The notes: a model not told the origin generated them from the sequence alone. Shown: positions 8,845 to 17,993, numbered from the stretch's first letter. The stretch is 64,000 bases of DNA from Sphingomonadaceae bacterium OTU29LAMAA1 (GCA_024072375.1 CP099617.1:849001-913000); one strand, 5' to 3'. Numbers and translations are program-made.

Positions 8845-9620
8845 GCCTTTATGAGCGGCGGGCGCTGGTCGCCTCGCCCACTAGCCCCGCGCAGGCCGCG
8901 GCCGCCGAGCTGGCGGACGCCGCCGACTGGGTCGACCCCGCCGACGCCGACGTCATCATCGCGCTCGGCGGCGACGGCTTCATGTTGCAGACTTTGCATG
9001 GGCTGCTCGATCGTCGCAGGTTGGCGGTGCCGGTGTTCGGTATGAACCTCGGCACGGTCGGTTTCATGATGAACGAGTGGCGGCGCCACGGTATCGGCGA
9101 GCGGCTTGAGCGGGCAAAGCCGTTCAAGGTCACGCCGCTGGTCGCTACGGTCACCGGCGTCGACGGGCGGGTCCATCAGGCCCCCGCGATCAACGAGGTA
9201 TCGCTGCTGCGCGAGACGCGTCAGACCGCCAAGCTGGAGGTGACGGTCAACGATCGCGTCGTGCTACCCGAACTGGCGTGTGACGGTATCCTGGTCGCGA
9301 CCCCGGCGGGCTCGACCGCCTACAACCTGTCCGCGCAGGGACCGATCCTGCCGCTCGGTTCGAATATGCTCGCGCTGACGCCGATCAGCCCGTTCCGTCC
9401 GCGTCGCTGGCGCGGGGCGATTCTGCCCGACAAGACGCGCATTTCGCTGCGGGTACTGGATTCCGCCAAACGGCCGGTATCGGCGGTCGCGGACCAGCGC
9501 GAATTTCGCGACGTTGCCGAGGTGTCGGTCGCGATCGACCGCTCGCGCGAGCTTACCCTGCTGTTCGATCCCGAACATGCCCTCGACGACCGGATCACGA
9601 TGGAGCAATTCGTCGCCTGA
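8841..9620 (+). CDS. nadK: NAD kinase
   Basis: Phosphorylates NAD to NADP in the cytoplasm. The 259-residue protein carries the diagnostic GGDG motif (residues 43-46, IIALGGDGFML), FGMNLGTVGFMMN and the NAD-binding stretch NEVSLLR. The glycine-rich loop GILVATPAGSTAYNLSAQGP follows, then TPISPFRPRRWRG. This is the short form, about 255-260 residues, common in alphaproteobacteria. ATG at 8841 overlaps the moaA stop codon as ATGA, so the two are probably translationally coupled, although their products act in unrelated pathways. The frame is open further upstream, but that extension would lie inside moaA. Confidence 0.95.
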   Translation: MSLYERRALVASPTSPAQAAAAELADAADWVDPADADVIIALGGDGFMLQTLHGLLDRRRLAVPVFGMNLGTVGFMMNEWRRHGIGERLERAKPFKVTPLVATVTGVDGRVHQAPAINEVSLLRETRQTAKLEVTVNDRVVLPELACDGILVATPAGSTAYNLSAQGPILPLGSNMLALTPISPFRPRRWRGAILPDKTRISLRVLDSAKRPVSAVADQREFRDVAEVSVAIDRSRELTLLFDPEHALDDRITMEQFVA

Positions 9621-9652
9621 GCGCTGGTTCGCGAAAAACCGGCGATACGGGG

Positions 9653-9680
9653 TTGCATCACGATTTCTGCCGGGTATAGA
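9653..9680 (+). promoter_or_regulatory. Predicted sigma-70-type promoter of tRNA-Asn
   Basis: TTGCAT (9653-9658) and TATAGA (9675-9680) are separated by 16 bp and lie 18 bp before the first base of the tRNA, as expected for a strong stable-RNA promoter. The assignment rests on similarity to the consensus hexamers and on position. No transcription start has been mapped. Confidence 0.6.
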
Positions 9681-9698
9681 CGCGCTCCACGACGACGT

Positions 9699-9773
9699 TC
9701 CCTGATAGCTCAGCGGTAGAGCTCTCGACTGTTAATCGAGCGGCCGTAGGTTCGAATCCTACTCAGGGAGCCA
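9699..9773 (+). tRNA. tRNA-Asn (anticodon GTT)
   Basis: The cloverleaf closes completely. The acceptor TCCCTGA (9699-9705) pairs with TCAGGGA (9763-9769), with discriminator G at 9770 and an encoded CCA at 9771-9773. The D stem is GCTC/GAGC and the anticodon stem is CTCGA/TCGAG. The loop CTGTTAA holds anticodon GTT at 9731-9733, and the T arm contains GTTCGAATC. No duplicated 3' end or integrase lies nearby, so there is no sign that it serves as an integration site here. Confidence 0.97.
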
Positions 9774-9905
9774 TTTTCCATATATCGTCGAATCAGGCTG
9801 GCCTCTGCGGCACGGGCTGCAATATCGCCCTTGCGATACGCCTTGCGAACCGACATCATCGCCCCAGACGAGGAACGCCGACGTTCCCTTTCGGAGAGGT
9901 TGACG

Positions 9906-10022
9906 ATGATTGTTCTCGAAGTCGCGATCGGTGCCATGGCCGCCGCCCTGCTGGCTGTTCCCGTGCTGATGGCCGTGACCGGCAAGAGCAAGACGGCCAC
10001 TGGAGACCCGCAGTCCCGCTGA
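9906..10022 (+). CDS. Possible 38-residue single-pass membrane protein
   Basis: A short frame that starts with ATG about 8 nt after a purine-rich GGAGAGG and encodes a hydrophobic segment from about residue 3 to 25 (IVLEVAIGAMAAALLAVPVLMAV). It ends in a polar, lysine-containing tail (TGKSKTATGDPQSR). The layout fits a small inner-membrane protein with its tail in the cytoplasm. I recognise no family. It lies alone between the tRNA and another short frame. In GC-rich sequence short open frames arise by chance, so the Shine-Dalgarno position and the helix are the only support. Confidence 0.4.
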   Translation: MIVLEVAIGAMAAALLAVPVLMAVTGKSKTATGDPQSR

Positions 10023-10114
10023 ACCACCCTCCGATCAATCGACGTTAACGGCGCGGTGGTCATTCTCGGGTATGTCGTCGCGAGACATATTTCCGGATCG
10101 ACAGGATCATTCCC

Positions 10115-10324
10115 TTGGACACGCCGTCCCGTACCGCCAGTGCGCAACTCGTCGCATCGATTCACCAGCCGTGGCGCGCATCCGTGCACGAATGTCTCGA
10201 TCGCTGGCGGCGTATGGACGCCGCGGCGCAGGCATCGGCGTATCTGGTACTGGAAGGCCCGGAGCCGAGCGTCCGACGAACCCTGAACGGTGCCGATATC
10301 GCAAGGCTGTGGCCACAGGCCTGA
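10115..10324 (+). CDS. Small hypothetical protein (69 residues, TTG start)
   Basis: A 69-residue soluble protein starting at TTG (10115), about 10 nt after AGGA. It is amphipathic: ASIHQPWRASVHECLDRWRRMDAAAQASAYLVLEG looks like two helices. The ending TLNGADIARLWPQA resembles the end of a helical regulator or adaptor, but I cannot name a family. Composition (Trp, His, Arg, and Leu spacing) is more protein-like than the shadow frames around it. It precedes the YjbQ gene by about 110 bp on the same strand. An opposing long frame that spans this region also runs through the tRNA gene and is rejected. Confidence 0.5.
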   Translation: MDTPSRTASAQLVASIHQPWRASVHECLDRWRRMDAAAQASAYLVLEGPEPSVRRTLNGADIARLWPQA

Positions 10325-10433
10325 CCGCCGAACCCACAACCGGCCATCTTGTAGGCCAGCTCTCGATGGGCGGGGTTGGTTTGAACGCATTCGGCCGGCA
10401 TCGGTTGAATGAGTCGAACCGGAGGAACAGGCG

Positions 10434-10850
10434 ATGAGACAGGCGACCGGCATGCTGCGCGTGAGCACCCGTCGGCAAGGACTGGTGGAGATGACCGCAG
10501 ACGTTCGGCAATGGGTTGCTGCCCAAGGCTTTAGCCAGGGGCTATTGACGCTGTTCTGTCGCCACACGTCGGCATCGCTCGTGATCCAGGAGAATGCCGC
10601 TTCTGCCGTTCGGCGCGATATGGAGGCCTACTTCAGCCGGCTGGCGCCGGAAGGCGACATGTACGAACACGATGACGAGGGGCCGGACGATATGCCTGCG
10701 CATCTCAGGACGGCATTGACCGGGGTGCAATTGTCGATCCCGATCGTCGATGGCGCACCGGCGCTCGGCACGTGGCAGGGCATCTATCTGTTCGAACATC
10801 GCACCAGCCCGCACGATCGCAGCATCGCGCTGCACGCGATCGGCGAATGA
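10434..10850 (+). CDS. YjbQ family protein (UPF0047)
   Basis: A 138-residue member of the YjbQ/UPF0047 family, which some databases label as a secondary thiamine-phosphate synthase; the physiological role is unsettled. Family signatures are present: LLTLFCRHTSASLVIQENA, DMEAYFSRLAPEGD and the His-rich putative active-site strand YEHDDEGPDDMPAHLRTALTG. It continues with IPIVDGAPALGTWQGIYLFEHR near the C-terminus. The protein is expected to be a cytoplasmic trimer. The ATG at 10434 is the only start giving a full-length family protein, and GGAGGAACAGGCG precedes it. It stands alone, followed by a 131-bp gap before the lipoprotein gene. Confidence 0.9.
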   Translation: MRQATGMLRVSTRRQGLVEMTADVRQWVAAQGFSQGLLTLFCRHTSASLVIQENAASAVRRDMEAYFSRLAPEGDMYEHDDEGPDDMPAHLRTALTGVQLSIPIVDGAPALGTWQGIYLFEHRTSPHDRSIALHAIGE

Positions 10851-10981
10851 CCTTGCCCGCGCGCCGCCAGCCGCGGCGAAGCGTTGCGCGGCGGAGCCAA
10901 GTCGTTCATCGCTCGTTCCACTAGACACGACTACAAGCGGCAGAGTTCGCCGCATCCGCGAGCGAATGGAGAATTGGAGTC

Positions 10982-11572
10982 ATGATGCATCTAGGCCGCA
11001 AGGCTGTGGTGGCGGCACTCGCCGCTTCCACCCTGATGGTCGCGGGCTGCGCGACCGAAACTACCTATCGCCCTGCCACCGGGCAGGGCTTCAGCCGCAC
11101 CGGCTACAGCGATCGCCAGGTCGAACCGAACCGCTTTCTCGTCAGTTTCGCCGGGAACAGCGTCACGTCGCGCGATACCGTCGAACGGTATCTGCTGTTC
11201 CGTGCCGCCGAGCTGACGTTGCAGAACGGCTATGACTATTTCGTCATGGCGAACCGCGATACCGATCTGCAATCCCGTACGTACAGCACGCCCGGTTTCC
11301 GTGGCGGCTTCGGCTATGGCGGCTTCGGTGGCTATTGGGGCCCGTCATGGCGCTATTATGGCCGCGGGTTCGGGTGGCGCAGCTGGGACCCCTGGCTCGG
11401 TGGCGGCTTCGGTCCGTGGGGCAATGATTTCGACGTCCGCACCATCGACCGTTACGAAGCGACCGCCGAGATCGTGATGCGCAAGGGACCGATCCCGAGC
11501 GATAACCTGCGTGCCTTCAACGCACGCGCCGTCGTCGACAGCATCGGACCAAGCGTGGTGTTGCCGAAGTAA
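10982..11572 (+). CDS. Lipoprotein with Gly/Tyr/Trp-rich segment (CC0125/CC1285-like)
   Basis: A 196-residue lipoprotein. The N-terminus has positive charge, a hydrophobic core and the lipobox LMVAGC, predicting lipidation at the cysteine and an outer-membrane or periplasmic location. The mature part opens with a conserved-looking segment (NRFLVSFAGNSVTSRDTVERYLLFRAAELTLQNGYDYFVM) typical of the CC0125/CC1285 lipoprotein group. A low-complexity region of Gly, Tyr, Trp and Phe follows (about residues 104-144), and it ends with YEATAEIVMRKG. Function is unknown. A Shine-Dalgarno GGAGAATTGGAG precedes ATG 10982. It ends at a terminator shared with convergent secA. Confidence 0.75.
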   Translation: MMHLGRKAVVAALAASTLMVAGCATETTYRPATGQGFSRTGYSDRQVEPNRFLVSFAGNSVTSRDTVERYLLFRAAELTLQNGYDYFVMANRDTDLQSRTYSTPGFRGGFGYGGFGGYWGPSWRYYGRGFGWRSWDPWLGGGFGPWGNDFDVRTIDRYEATAEIVMRKGPIPSDNLRAFNARAVVDSIGPSVVLPK

Positions 11573-11596
11573 CGTTCGCTTCCTCGGACCCGAAGA

Positions 11597-11631
11597 AAAA
11601 GGCCGGATCACCTGTGGTGTTCCGGCCTTTT
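11597..11631. terminator. Bidirectional intrinsic terminator between the lipoprotein gene and secA
   Basis: A stem of GGCCGGA (11601-11607) with TCCGGCC (11621-11627) and a 13-nt loop is flanked by AAAAA on the left and TTTT on the right. It can act as a Rho-independent terminator for both converging genes. It starts 25 bp after the lipoprotein stop codon and about 70 bp beyond the secA stop codon. Confidence 0.85.
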
Positions 11632-11699
11632 CATGTCCGTTGCAGACGCCGCCAAAGCGACAGCCTGCTCCTCCGCCAAGGCGGAGGAGGCGTGAGACG

Positions 11700-14441
11700 T
11701 TACGCGGTCACCGCGCCGTGGCAATGTTTGTACTTCCGTCCGGAACCGCACGGGCACGGCGCGTTGCGGTTGACCCGCCCTTCCCAATGTTCGGGATTGT
11801 CGCCCATCGGCGCCTCCGGCTGCATCATCTGCATGGGTGGCATCTGCGTCGTGATCCGGCCCATCGTGCCCGCATCCACGTCGTTCGAATTGTCTTCGCC
11901 CGTGAACGGGTCGAAATGCGTGGTGATGAAATCAGGCAGCTCCGGGAGTTCCGGCGGCGCCTGCAGCTGGAACTGCGCATGCGCGATCGTCTTCGTCACA
12001 TCCTCGCGGATCGCATCGAGCATCCGCTGGAACAGCGAGAACGCCTCCTGCTTATATTCGTTGATCGGCGTCTTCTGCGCATAGGCGCGCAGATGGACGA
12101 CCTGACGCAGCGCATCGAGCGTCGCCAGATGCTCTTTCCAGTGATGATCGAGGTTCTGGAGCAAGATCGACTTTTCGACCTGCGTCCAGGTTTCGGGTTC
12201 CAACTCCGTCGCCTTGGCCGCGATCATCGCATCGGCGGCCTCGCGCACGCGCTCCTCGACCACTTCCGGATCGATCGCATCTTCCTTCAGCCATTCGTCG
12301 ATCGGCACGTCGAGATTGAGGATCTCCGCCAGCCCCGTCTTCATGCCGGCGATATCCCATTGTTCGGGATAGGAATTGGGCGGGCACGCCCCGCCGACGA
12401 TGACGTTGACCGTCTCGGCGCGCATGTCGGTGACGACGTCGCCGACCGCATCGGCATCCATGATGTCCGCGCGCTGTTCGTAGATCACCTTACGCTGGTC
12501 GTTCATCACGTCGTCGTATTCGACGACCTGCTTGCGAACGTCGTAGTTGCGCGCCTCGACCTTCTTCTGCGCGGTCTCGATCGCCTTCGACAGCCACTTG
12601 CTGCCGATCGCCTCGCCATCCTCGATATTGTTGCGCATCATCTTGGCGAACAGCGTGTCCGGGCCGAAGATGCGGAGCAGATCGTCGTCGAGGCTGAGGT
12701 AGAAGCGTGACAGGCCGGGATCGCCCTGACGGCCCGAACGGCCACGCAACTGGTTGTCGATGCGGCGGCTTTCGTGGCGTTCGGTGCCGAGCACGAACAG
12801 CCCGCCGGCGGCGAGCACCTCCTGCTTCTCGACCTCGATCTCGGCCCGGATGCGCGCGGCGACCGCCTCGTAATCCGGCGTGCCCTCATCGAATTCGGGA
12901 TGCTCGTCGAGCATACGGAATTCCAGATTGCCGCCCAGTTTGATGTCGGTGCCGCGGCCGGCCATGTTGGTGGCGATCGTCACCGCGGACTTGCGGCCCG
13001 CCTGTGCGACGATATGCGCCTCCATCTCGTGGTAGCGCGCGTTCAGCACCTTATGCTCGACGCCCTCCTGCTGCAGGAATTCGCTGAGCAACTCCGACTT
13101 CTCGATCGACACCGTGCCGACCAGCACCGGCTGCCCCAGCGAAGCATGCTCGCGGATCTTCTTCGCGATCGCCCGGAACTTGTCGTTGGTATCCTTGTAG
13201 AATTCGTCTTCCTCGTCGACGCGCTGCACCGGCACGTTGGTCGGGATGGTGACGACGTTCATCTTGTAGATGTCGTAGAATTCCGCCGCCTCGGTCGCCG
13301 CGGTGCCGGTCATCCCCGACAGCTTGGGGTACATGCGGAAATAGTTCTGGAACGTGATCGAGGCCATCGTCTGGTTCTCGGGCTCGATGTTGACGCCTTC
13401 CTTGGCCTCGACCGCCTGATGCAGGCCGTCCGACCAGCGCCGGCCGTCCATCATGCGGCCGGTAAATTCGTCGATGATGACGACCTTGTCGTCCTTGACG
13501 ATATAGTCGGTATCCGCCTTGAACATCATGTTGGCGCGCAGCGACTGGTTGACGTGGTGGACGACCTGCGTGTTCTCGAAATCGTAGAGATTGGCGCCCT
13601 CCAGCAGGCCTGCCGCCTCCAGCATCCGCTCGATCCGCTCCGTCCCGCTTTCGGTCAGGATGATCGACTTCTGCTTCTCGTCCTTCTCGTAATCGTCGGG
13701 GTTGAGCTGCTTCACGATCGCATCGACGCTCATGTACAGCTCCGACTTGTCGTCGGTCGGACCCGAGATGATCAGCGGCGTGCGCGCCTCGTCGATCAGC
13801 ACCGAATCGACCTCGTCGACGATCGCCATCGCGAAGGGGCGCTGCGTCATCGACGAGCGTTCGTACTTCATGTTGTCGCGCAGGTAATCGAAGCCGAATT
13901 CGTTGTTCGTGCCGTAGGTGATGTCGCTGTTGTACGCATCGCGGCGCTGCTGGTCGGTGAGATTGGGGATGATCGTGCCCACGGTCAGACCGAGGAAGCG
14001 GTACACCTGCCCCATCCACTCCGCGTCGCGCGCGGCGAGATAGTCGTTGACGGTGATGACGTGGACGCCGTCGCCCGGCAGCGCGTTGAGATAGGTGGCG
14101 AGCGTCGCGACCAGCGTCTTGCCCTCACCCGTCCGCATCTCCGCGATCTCGCCGCGGTGCAGGACGATGCCGCCGATCATCTGCACGTCGAAATGGCGCA
14201 TGCCGAGCACGCGCACCGCCGCCTCGCGCACCGTCGCGAACGCTTCGGGCAGCAGGTCGTCGAGCTTGGTACCGTTCGCCAATTGCTCGCGGAATTTGGT
14301 CGTCTGCGCAGCGAGCTGATCGTCGGACAGCGCCTGAAGCGTCGGTTCGAACGCGGCGATCTTCTGCACGATCGGGTTCAGGGATTTGACGTAACGGTCG
14401 TTGGACGAACCGAACAGGGATTTGGCAAAGCCGCCGAACAT
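11700..14441 (-). CDS. secA: Protein translocase ATPase SecA
   Basis: Motor that pushes unfolded preproteins through SecYEG. The 913-residue product has the usual layout: Walker A in [13 protein letters not shown], the preprotein-binding region, the Walker B region [21 protein letters not shown], and the second nucleotide-binding fold with [10 protein letters not shown] and [12 protein letters not shown]. Helical wing and scaffold regions follow. The extreme C-terminus has the zinc-binding tail [14 protein letters not shown], preceded by a Met/Pro-rich linker, which in other species contacts SecB. I take the ATG at 14441 ([20 protein letters not shown]) as the start, because it matches family N-termini; 21 further in-frame residues upstream look non-coding. 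Confidence 0.98.
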   Translation of the reverse strand: MFGGFAKSLFGSSNDRYVKSLNPIVQKIAAFEPTLQALSDDQLAAQTTKFREQLANGTKLDDLLPEAFATVREAAVRVLGMRHFDVQMIGGIVLHRGEIAEMRTGEGKTLVATLATYLNALPGDGVHVITVNDYLAARDAEWMGQVYRFLGLTVGTIIPNLTDQQRRDAYNSDITYGTNNEFGFDYLRDNMKYERSSMTQRPFAMAIVDEVDSVLIDEARTPLIISGPTDDKSELYMSVDAIVKQLNPDDYEKDEKQKSIILTESGTERIERMLEAAGLLEGANLYDFENTQVVHHVNQSLRANMMFKADTDYIVKDDKVVIIDEFTGRMMDGRRWSDGLHQAVEAKEGVNIEPENQTMASITFQNYFRMYPKLSGMTGTAATEAAEFYDIYKMNVVTIPTNVPVQRVDEEDEFYKDTNDKFRAIAKKIREHASLGQPVLVGTVSIEKSELLSEFLQQEGVEHKVLNARYHEMEAHIVAQAGRKSAVTIATNMAGRGTDIKLGGNLEFRMLDEHPEFDEGTPDYEAVAARIRAEIEVEKQEVLAAGGLFVLGTERHESRRIDNQLRGRSGRQGDPGLSRFYLSLDDDLLRIFGPDTLFAKMMRNNIEDGEAIGSKWLSKAIETAQKKVEARNYDVRKQVVEYDDVMNDQRKVIYEQRADIMDADAVGDVVTDMRAETVNVIVGGACPPNSYPEQWDIAGMKTGLAEILNLDVPIDEWLKEDAIDPEVVEERVREAADAMIAAKATELEPETWTQVEKSILLQNLDHHWKEHLATLDALRQVVHLRAYAQKTPINEYKQEAFSLFQRMLDAIREDVTKTIAHAQFQLQAPPELPELPDFITTHFDPFTGEDNSNDVDAGTMGRITTQMPPMQMMQPEAPMGDNPEHWEGRVNRNAPCPCGSGRKYKHCHGAVTA

Positions 14442-14554
14442 AACGATATTCCTGGTTCTGAAGCGCGCACGGCCCAATGAGACACGGGGGCGCGCAGCGT
14501 ACATGGATCATGAAGATGTGGGATCGGCCGCAGCCGGTGCAACGTCGCGGCAGG

Positions 14555-14821
14555 CTATTCGCGCCGGCGGCTCGCATACAGCGGCGCGAATGACACGACC
14601 GCGCTGGCACGGGATATGACACCCGCAGCCAATTCGACCAGCGTGGCCAGCGCGTGCGGCGGCCGGCAGGATACCTGCGCGGCGCGCACTTGGGCCTGCA
14701 CCGTCGCCGTGGCGCTGGCGACCGCATGCGCCGCCGCCGGTGCGCGCATCGCCGAGTGGCCGCCGGTCAGGGCGGACAGCAGCGCGGAGAGAAGCAGCAG
14801 CAGGTTCACGGGGTTCGCCAT
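14555..14821 (-). CDS. Small hypothetical protein with N-terminal membrane segment
   Basis: An 88-residue protein beginning with a strongly hydrophobic stretch (MANPVNLLLLLSALLSALTG), either a signal peptide or a single anchor. An Ala-rich middle and a basic C-terminus (ASAVVSFAPLYASRRRE) follow. It lies between the TonB-like gene (61 bp upstream) and secA on the same strand, so it could be co-transcribed. I recognise no domain and assign no function. Support comes from the N-terminal hydrophobic pattern and its place in a run of same-strand genes. Chance coding remains possible. Confidence 0.55.
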   Translation of the reverse strand: MANPVNLLLLLSALLSALTGGHSAMRAPAAAHAVASATATVQAQVRAAQVSCRPPHALATLVELAAGVISRASAVVSFAPLYASRRRE

Positions 14822-14881
14822 AGGATGCGGTCGCCGTCCCGTCCACTCCGGGCTGCGCGACCCAACACCCGAAATCCGCGA

Positions 14882-15412
14882 TCAGTCGGGGATTTGCCAT
14901 ACGACCCGCCGCGTGAGGGTCCGCAGCGGCGCATCCGGAGCCGTCGCCGGATAGCGTGCGCTGCGCAGGATCGCGCGACACGCCGCACGGTCGAGGCTGG
15001 CGTGCCCGCTCGTCGCCGCGATCGTGCAGTCGGTCGCGCGGCCGTTGCTCGCCACCTGCCAGCGGATGGTCACGGTCCCTTCCTGGTTCCGGCGAAGCGC
15101 ATCCGCCGGATAATCGTCCGCCGTGATCCATTCCGCGGGATCGGTGCTGCCCTGTGCCGCCCGCCTTGCGGACCGGTCCCAATGCGCCTCGCGTCGGGCG
15201 ATCTCGCGCTCCATTTCCCGTTCGCGCGCCTCGGTCGTCCGATACACCACGATTCCGCCGACGATAAGGGCCGCAACCAGCAGCAGCGATATCCCGCCCA
15301 GTACCACGATCATCAGCGTCTTGCCGTCGCCGACGAGCCCCGCGCCCGGCGGTCTTGCGGGCCGAACATCACCCTTCAAGATGACAGGTGCCGGCGGAGG
15401 TTCATCGATCAT
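14882..15412 (-). CDS. TonB C-terminal domain protein, membrane anchored
   Basis: A 176-residue protein with a cytoplasmic Pro-rich start (MIDEPPPAPVILKGD), one transmembrane helix at about residues 33-57 and a charged coiled-coil-like stretch (EAREREMEREIARREAHW). The C-terminus is a TonB-type domain (DDYPADALRRNQEGTVTIRWQVASNGRATDC, then SLDRAACRAILRSARYP). TonB proteins pass proton-motive energy to outer-membrane receptors. This one lacks a long Pro-rich periplasmic spacer, so it may instead be a TonB-like protein of another role. It is divergent from argJ (40 bp apart). A second, more typical TonB gene is at 53211-53954. Confidence 0.8.
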   Translation of the reverse strand: MIDEPPPAPVILKGDVRPARPPGAGLVGDGKTLMIVVLGGISLLLVAALIVGGIVVYRTTEAREREMEREIARREAHWDRSARRAAQGSTDPAEWITADDYPADALRRNQEGTVTIRWQVASNGRATDCTIAATSGHASLDRAACRAILRSARYPATAPDAPLRTLTRRVVWQIPD

Positions 15413-15452
15413 GCGTCTTTGCCCTGTCTTGGAAGCAGCCTATGGCACGGCC

Positions 15453-16679
15453 ATGTCTTCGTCCATCTCCCCCCTCGCCACGCCCTTCCCCGCCCTGCCG
15501 ATGATCGCCGGCGTCGTGCCGCATGTCGCACGTGCGCAGTACAAGACGTGGGACCGCTGCGACCTGACCTTCGTCACGCTTGCCGAGGGCACTACCGTGG
15601 CGGGCGTGCTGACCCAGAGCCGCTGCCCCTCACCTGAAGTCGAATGGTGCCGCAAGGCGCTAACGCTGGGCACCGGGCGCGCGCTCGTGGTCAACGCGGG
15701 CAACAGCAACGCCTTCACCGGCAATCGCGGCCGCACCGCGGTGGAAGCGATCGCCGCCCGCACGGCACAGCACCTCGGCTGCCAGCCATCCGACGTCTTC
15801 GTCGCCTCCACGGGCGTGATCGGCGTCCCCCTGCCGGTCGACAAGGCGGAGGCGGGGCTCGACGCCGCCTTTGCGGCGCAGCCCTGCGACTGGCAGGCGG
15901 CAGCGGAGACGATCGGCACCACCGACACCTATCCCAAGGGCGCGATGACGACGGCGATCGTCGATGGTCGCACGGTGACGCTGGTCGGCATCATTAAGGG
16001 GTCGGGCATGATCGCGCCCGATATGGCGACGATGCTCGGCTTCGTCTTCACCGACGCCGCGGTGGAACCCGGCTTCCTGCAAGCCGCGCTGAACGCCGCC
16101 AATCGCAACACCTTTTCATGCATTACCGTCGACGGCGACACCTCGACCAGCGACACGGTGCTCGCCTTCGCGACCGGCGCGGCCGACAATGCGCCGCTCA
16201 CCGGACCCGACAGCGACGGCGCGGACGCCTTCGCCGCCGCGCTCGCCGACCTTTGTGCGCAACTTGCGCTGCTGGTCGTGCGCGACGGCGAGGGAGCGAC
16301 CAAGCTGATCGAGATTGCCGTCACGGGTGCGGAGAGCGATCGCAGCGCACACCGCATCGCCATGTCGATCGCCAATTCGCCGCTGGTGAAGACGGCCATC
16401 GCGGGCGAGGATGCCAATTGGGGGCGTGTCGTCATGGCGGTCGGCAAGGCGGGCGAGCCGGCCGAGCGCGACACATTGTCGATCCGTTTCGGCAATACTC
16501 AGGTCGCGCGCGATGGACTCGCGGTAGACGGCTATGACGAAGCGCCCGTCGCCGCCCATTTGAAGGGCCACGAGGTCGAGATCGGCGTCGACCTGGGACT
16601 TGGCGATGGCGTTGCGACGGTTTGGACTTGCGACCTGACGCACGGCTATATCTCGATCAACGCCGACTATCGGAGCTGA
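15453..16679 (+). CDS. argJ: Bifunctional ornithine acetyltransferase / N-acetylglutamate synthase ArgJ
   Basis: Transfers acetyl from N-acetylornithine to glutamate, recycling the acetyl group in arginine synthesis; bifunctional forms also use acetyl-CoA. The 408-residue precursor has the autocleavage site in DMATMLGFVFTDA, where Thr193 becomes the N-terminal nucleophile of the beta chain. Other motifs are NAGNSNAFTGNRG, STGVIGVPLP, CITVDGDTSTSDT, and at the C-terminus ANWGRVVMAVGK and YISINADYRS. ATG 15453 is chosen because MSSSISPLATPFPALP matches typical ArgJ N-termini; the frame is open further upstream inside the divergent tonB-like gene. The IMPase-family gene begins one base after its stop, implying an operon. 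Confidence 0.96.
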   Translation: MSSSISPLATPFPALPMIAGVVPHVARAQYKTWDRCDLTFVTLAEGTTVAGVLTQSRCPSPEVEWCRKALTLGTGRALVVNAGNSNAFTGNRGRTAVEAIAARTAQHLGCQPSDVFVASTGVIGVPLPVDKAEAGLDAAFAAQPCDWQAAAETIGTTDTYPKGAMTTAIVDGRTVTLVGIIKGSGMIAPDMATMLGFVFTDAAVEPGFLQAALNAANRNTFSCITVDGDTSTSDTVLAFATGAADNAPLTGPDSDGADAFAAALADLCAQLALLVVRDGEGATKLIEIAVTGAESDRSAHRIAMSIANSPLVKTAIAGEDANWGRVVMAVGKAGEPAERDTLSIRFGNTQVARDGLAVDGYDEAPVAAHLKGHEVEIGVDLGLGDGVATVWTCDLTHGYISINADYRS

Positions 16680-16680
16680 C

Positions 16681-17478
16681 ATGCGCCACCATCACCACGA
16701 CGCCGTCGTCGCGCTCATGCGGCAGGTCGCGGCGGACATCGTCATGCCGCGTTTCCGGAACCTCGCCGCCGACGAGGTGGAGGAGAAAGCGGCGGATGAC
16801 ATGGTCACGGTCGCGGATCGGCTGAGCGAAGCGGCACTGACCGAAGGGCTGGCGGCGCTCGATTCTGCAATCCGCGTCGTCGGCGAGGAGGCGGTGGCGG
16901 CGGATGCCTCACTGGTCGATGGTATCGATCGCGGCGCGGTGTGGATCATCGACCCGATCGACGGCACCAACAATTATGCCAGCGGCATCGCCACCTTCGG
17001 CATCATGATCGCGTTGGTCGACGATGGCGAGACGCAGGCCGGCTGGATACTCGATCCGGTGACCGGGCGGCTGTGCCATGCGGTACGCGGCGGCGGTGCG
17101 TACATCGACGACGGGCGCGTCCATGCGCAACCGGGCAATGCCGAGCGACCATCGTCGGTGATCGCGACCTATCATTTGACCGACGACGAGCGAGCGGCAC
17201 TGATCGCGCGCGCCGAAAAGGCCTTCACCGTCGCGCCGATGCCGCGCTGTGCCGCGGAGCAATATCCCCGGCTGGTGCTGGGGACCAACGACATCGCGCT
17301 GTTCCAGAAGACGCTGCCATGGGATCACGCGCCCGGATCGCTGTTCCTGCGCGAAGCCGGCGGCGTCGTCCGCCGTCCGGACGGGACGGATTACCGCGTC
17401 GGCGACCAACGCCGCGGCATGATCGCCGCCGCCTCGCCGGCGTTATGGGAACAGGCGCGAGAAGTCCTGTTCACCTGA
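16681..17478 (+). CDS. Inositol monophosphatase family protein (substrate uncertain)
   Basis: A 265-residue Mg-dependent phosphatase of the IMPase superfamily. Metal-binding motifs are GEE (residues 68-70), DPIDGTN (91-97) and WDHAPGSLFLREAGG near the C-terminus. In this family the substrate may be inositol-1-phosphate, histidinol-phosphate, or 3'-phosphoadenosine phosphate, and the motifs alone do not decide. Coupling with argJ (1-nt gap) hints at amino-acid metabolism, which makes a histidinol-phosphatase role worth considering, but that is inference. The natural N-terminus MRHHHH is a run of four histidines. The gene is followed by a palindromic repeat pair that separates it from convergent trxA. 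Confidence 0.88.
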   Translation: MRHHHHDAVVALMRQVAADIVMPRFRNLAADEVEEKAADDMVTVADRLSEAALTEGLAALDSAIRVVGEEAVAADASLVDGIDRGAVWIIDPIDGTNNYASGIATFGIMIALVDDGETQAGWILDPVTGRLCHAVRGGGAYIDDGRVHAQPGNAERPSSVIATYHLTDDERAALIARAEKAFTVAPMPRCAAEQYPRLVLGTNDIALFQKTLPWDHAPGSLFLREAGGVVRRPDGTDYRVGDQRRGMIAAASPALWEQAREVLFT

Positions 17479-17493
17479 CCGATAAACAAAAAA

Positions 17494-17593
17494 GCCCCTC
17501 CCCTTCAGGGGAGGGGTTGGGGTGGGGGAAGTCTCACCGAGACGAAAGCTAGGTGACTCCTCCGCCCCAACCCCTCCTCTGAAGAGGAGGGGC
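17494..17593. repeat. Inverted pair of CCCCTCCC-family palindromic repeats
   Basis: Left copy: a CCCCTCCCCTTCAGGGGAGGGG hairpin with a GTTGGGGTGGGGG tail (17494-17528). Right copy, inverted: CCCCAACCCCTCC followed by a TCTGAAGA-centred hairpin (about 17558-17593). This is the same family and geometry as 1950-2072. Here it fills the gap between two convergent genes and may help to terminate both. An A-run (AAAAAA) directly precedes the left hairpin, which reads as a T-tract for leftward transcription. Confidence 0.8.
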
Positions 17594-17609
17594 TATCGAT
17601 CGCGAATCC

Positions 17610-17933
17610 TTACGCCAGCGCGCCCTCGAGCCAGGCCTTCAACCGCCCCTTCGGCTCAGCACCGACCTTCGTCGCCGCCGGCGCACCCGCCTTGAACAGG
17701 ATCATCGTCGGAATACCGCGCACCCCGTAACGCCCGGGCGCATCCGGATTCTCGTCGATGTTGAGCTTGGCGATCGTCACCTGCTCACCCAACTCATCGG
17801 ACAGCTCTTCGAGGCTCGGCCCGATCATCTTGCAGGGACCGCACCACTCCGCCCAGAAATCGACGAGCACGGGGCCATCGGCCTTCAGCACGTCGGTGTC
17901 GAAGCTGGCGTCGGTAATTGCCTTGGTAGCCAT
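17610..17933 (-). CDS. trxA: Thioredoxin
   Basis: A 107-residue thioredoxin, the general cytoplasmic disulfide reductant. The active site WCGPC has its cysteines at residues 31 and 34. The cis-Pro loop is GIPTMILF, and the ending [12 protein letters not shown] is typical. The ATG at 17933 is preceded by AAGGAGA at good distance; an in-frame codon six residues upstream lies before the Shine-Dalgarno sequence and is unlikely. It is the last gene of the block divL-tsaE-amgK-murU-addB-addA-trxA, 60 bp after addA. trxA next to addA is a common alphaproteobacterial arrangement. Confidence 0.97.
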   Translation of the reverse strand: MATKAITDASFDTDVLKADGPVLVDFWAEWCGPCKMIGPSLEELSDELGEQVTIAKLNIDENPDAPGRYGVRGIPTMILFKAGAPAATKVGAEPKGRLKAWLEGALA

Positions 17934-17993
17934 GGATAATCTCCTTTGCACCCCATCTAGGGTGACGCGAACCGCCGCTCAACCGTCGACGCC

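Noticed and set aside
9699..9773. tRNA-Asn as an integration site for a mobile element
   Set aside because: No integrase, no second copy of the tRNA 3' end, and ordinary core genes follow.
9710..10567. 285-codon minus-strand frame starting in the yjbQ gene
   Set aside because: It runs through most of the tRNA-Asn gene and into yjbQ, and its composition is not protein-like.
12774..14480. 568-codon plus-strand frame opposite secA
   Set aside because: Antisense shadow of secA; Asp/Arg/His/Leu-rich composition with no family features.
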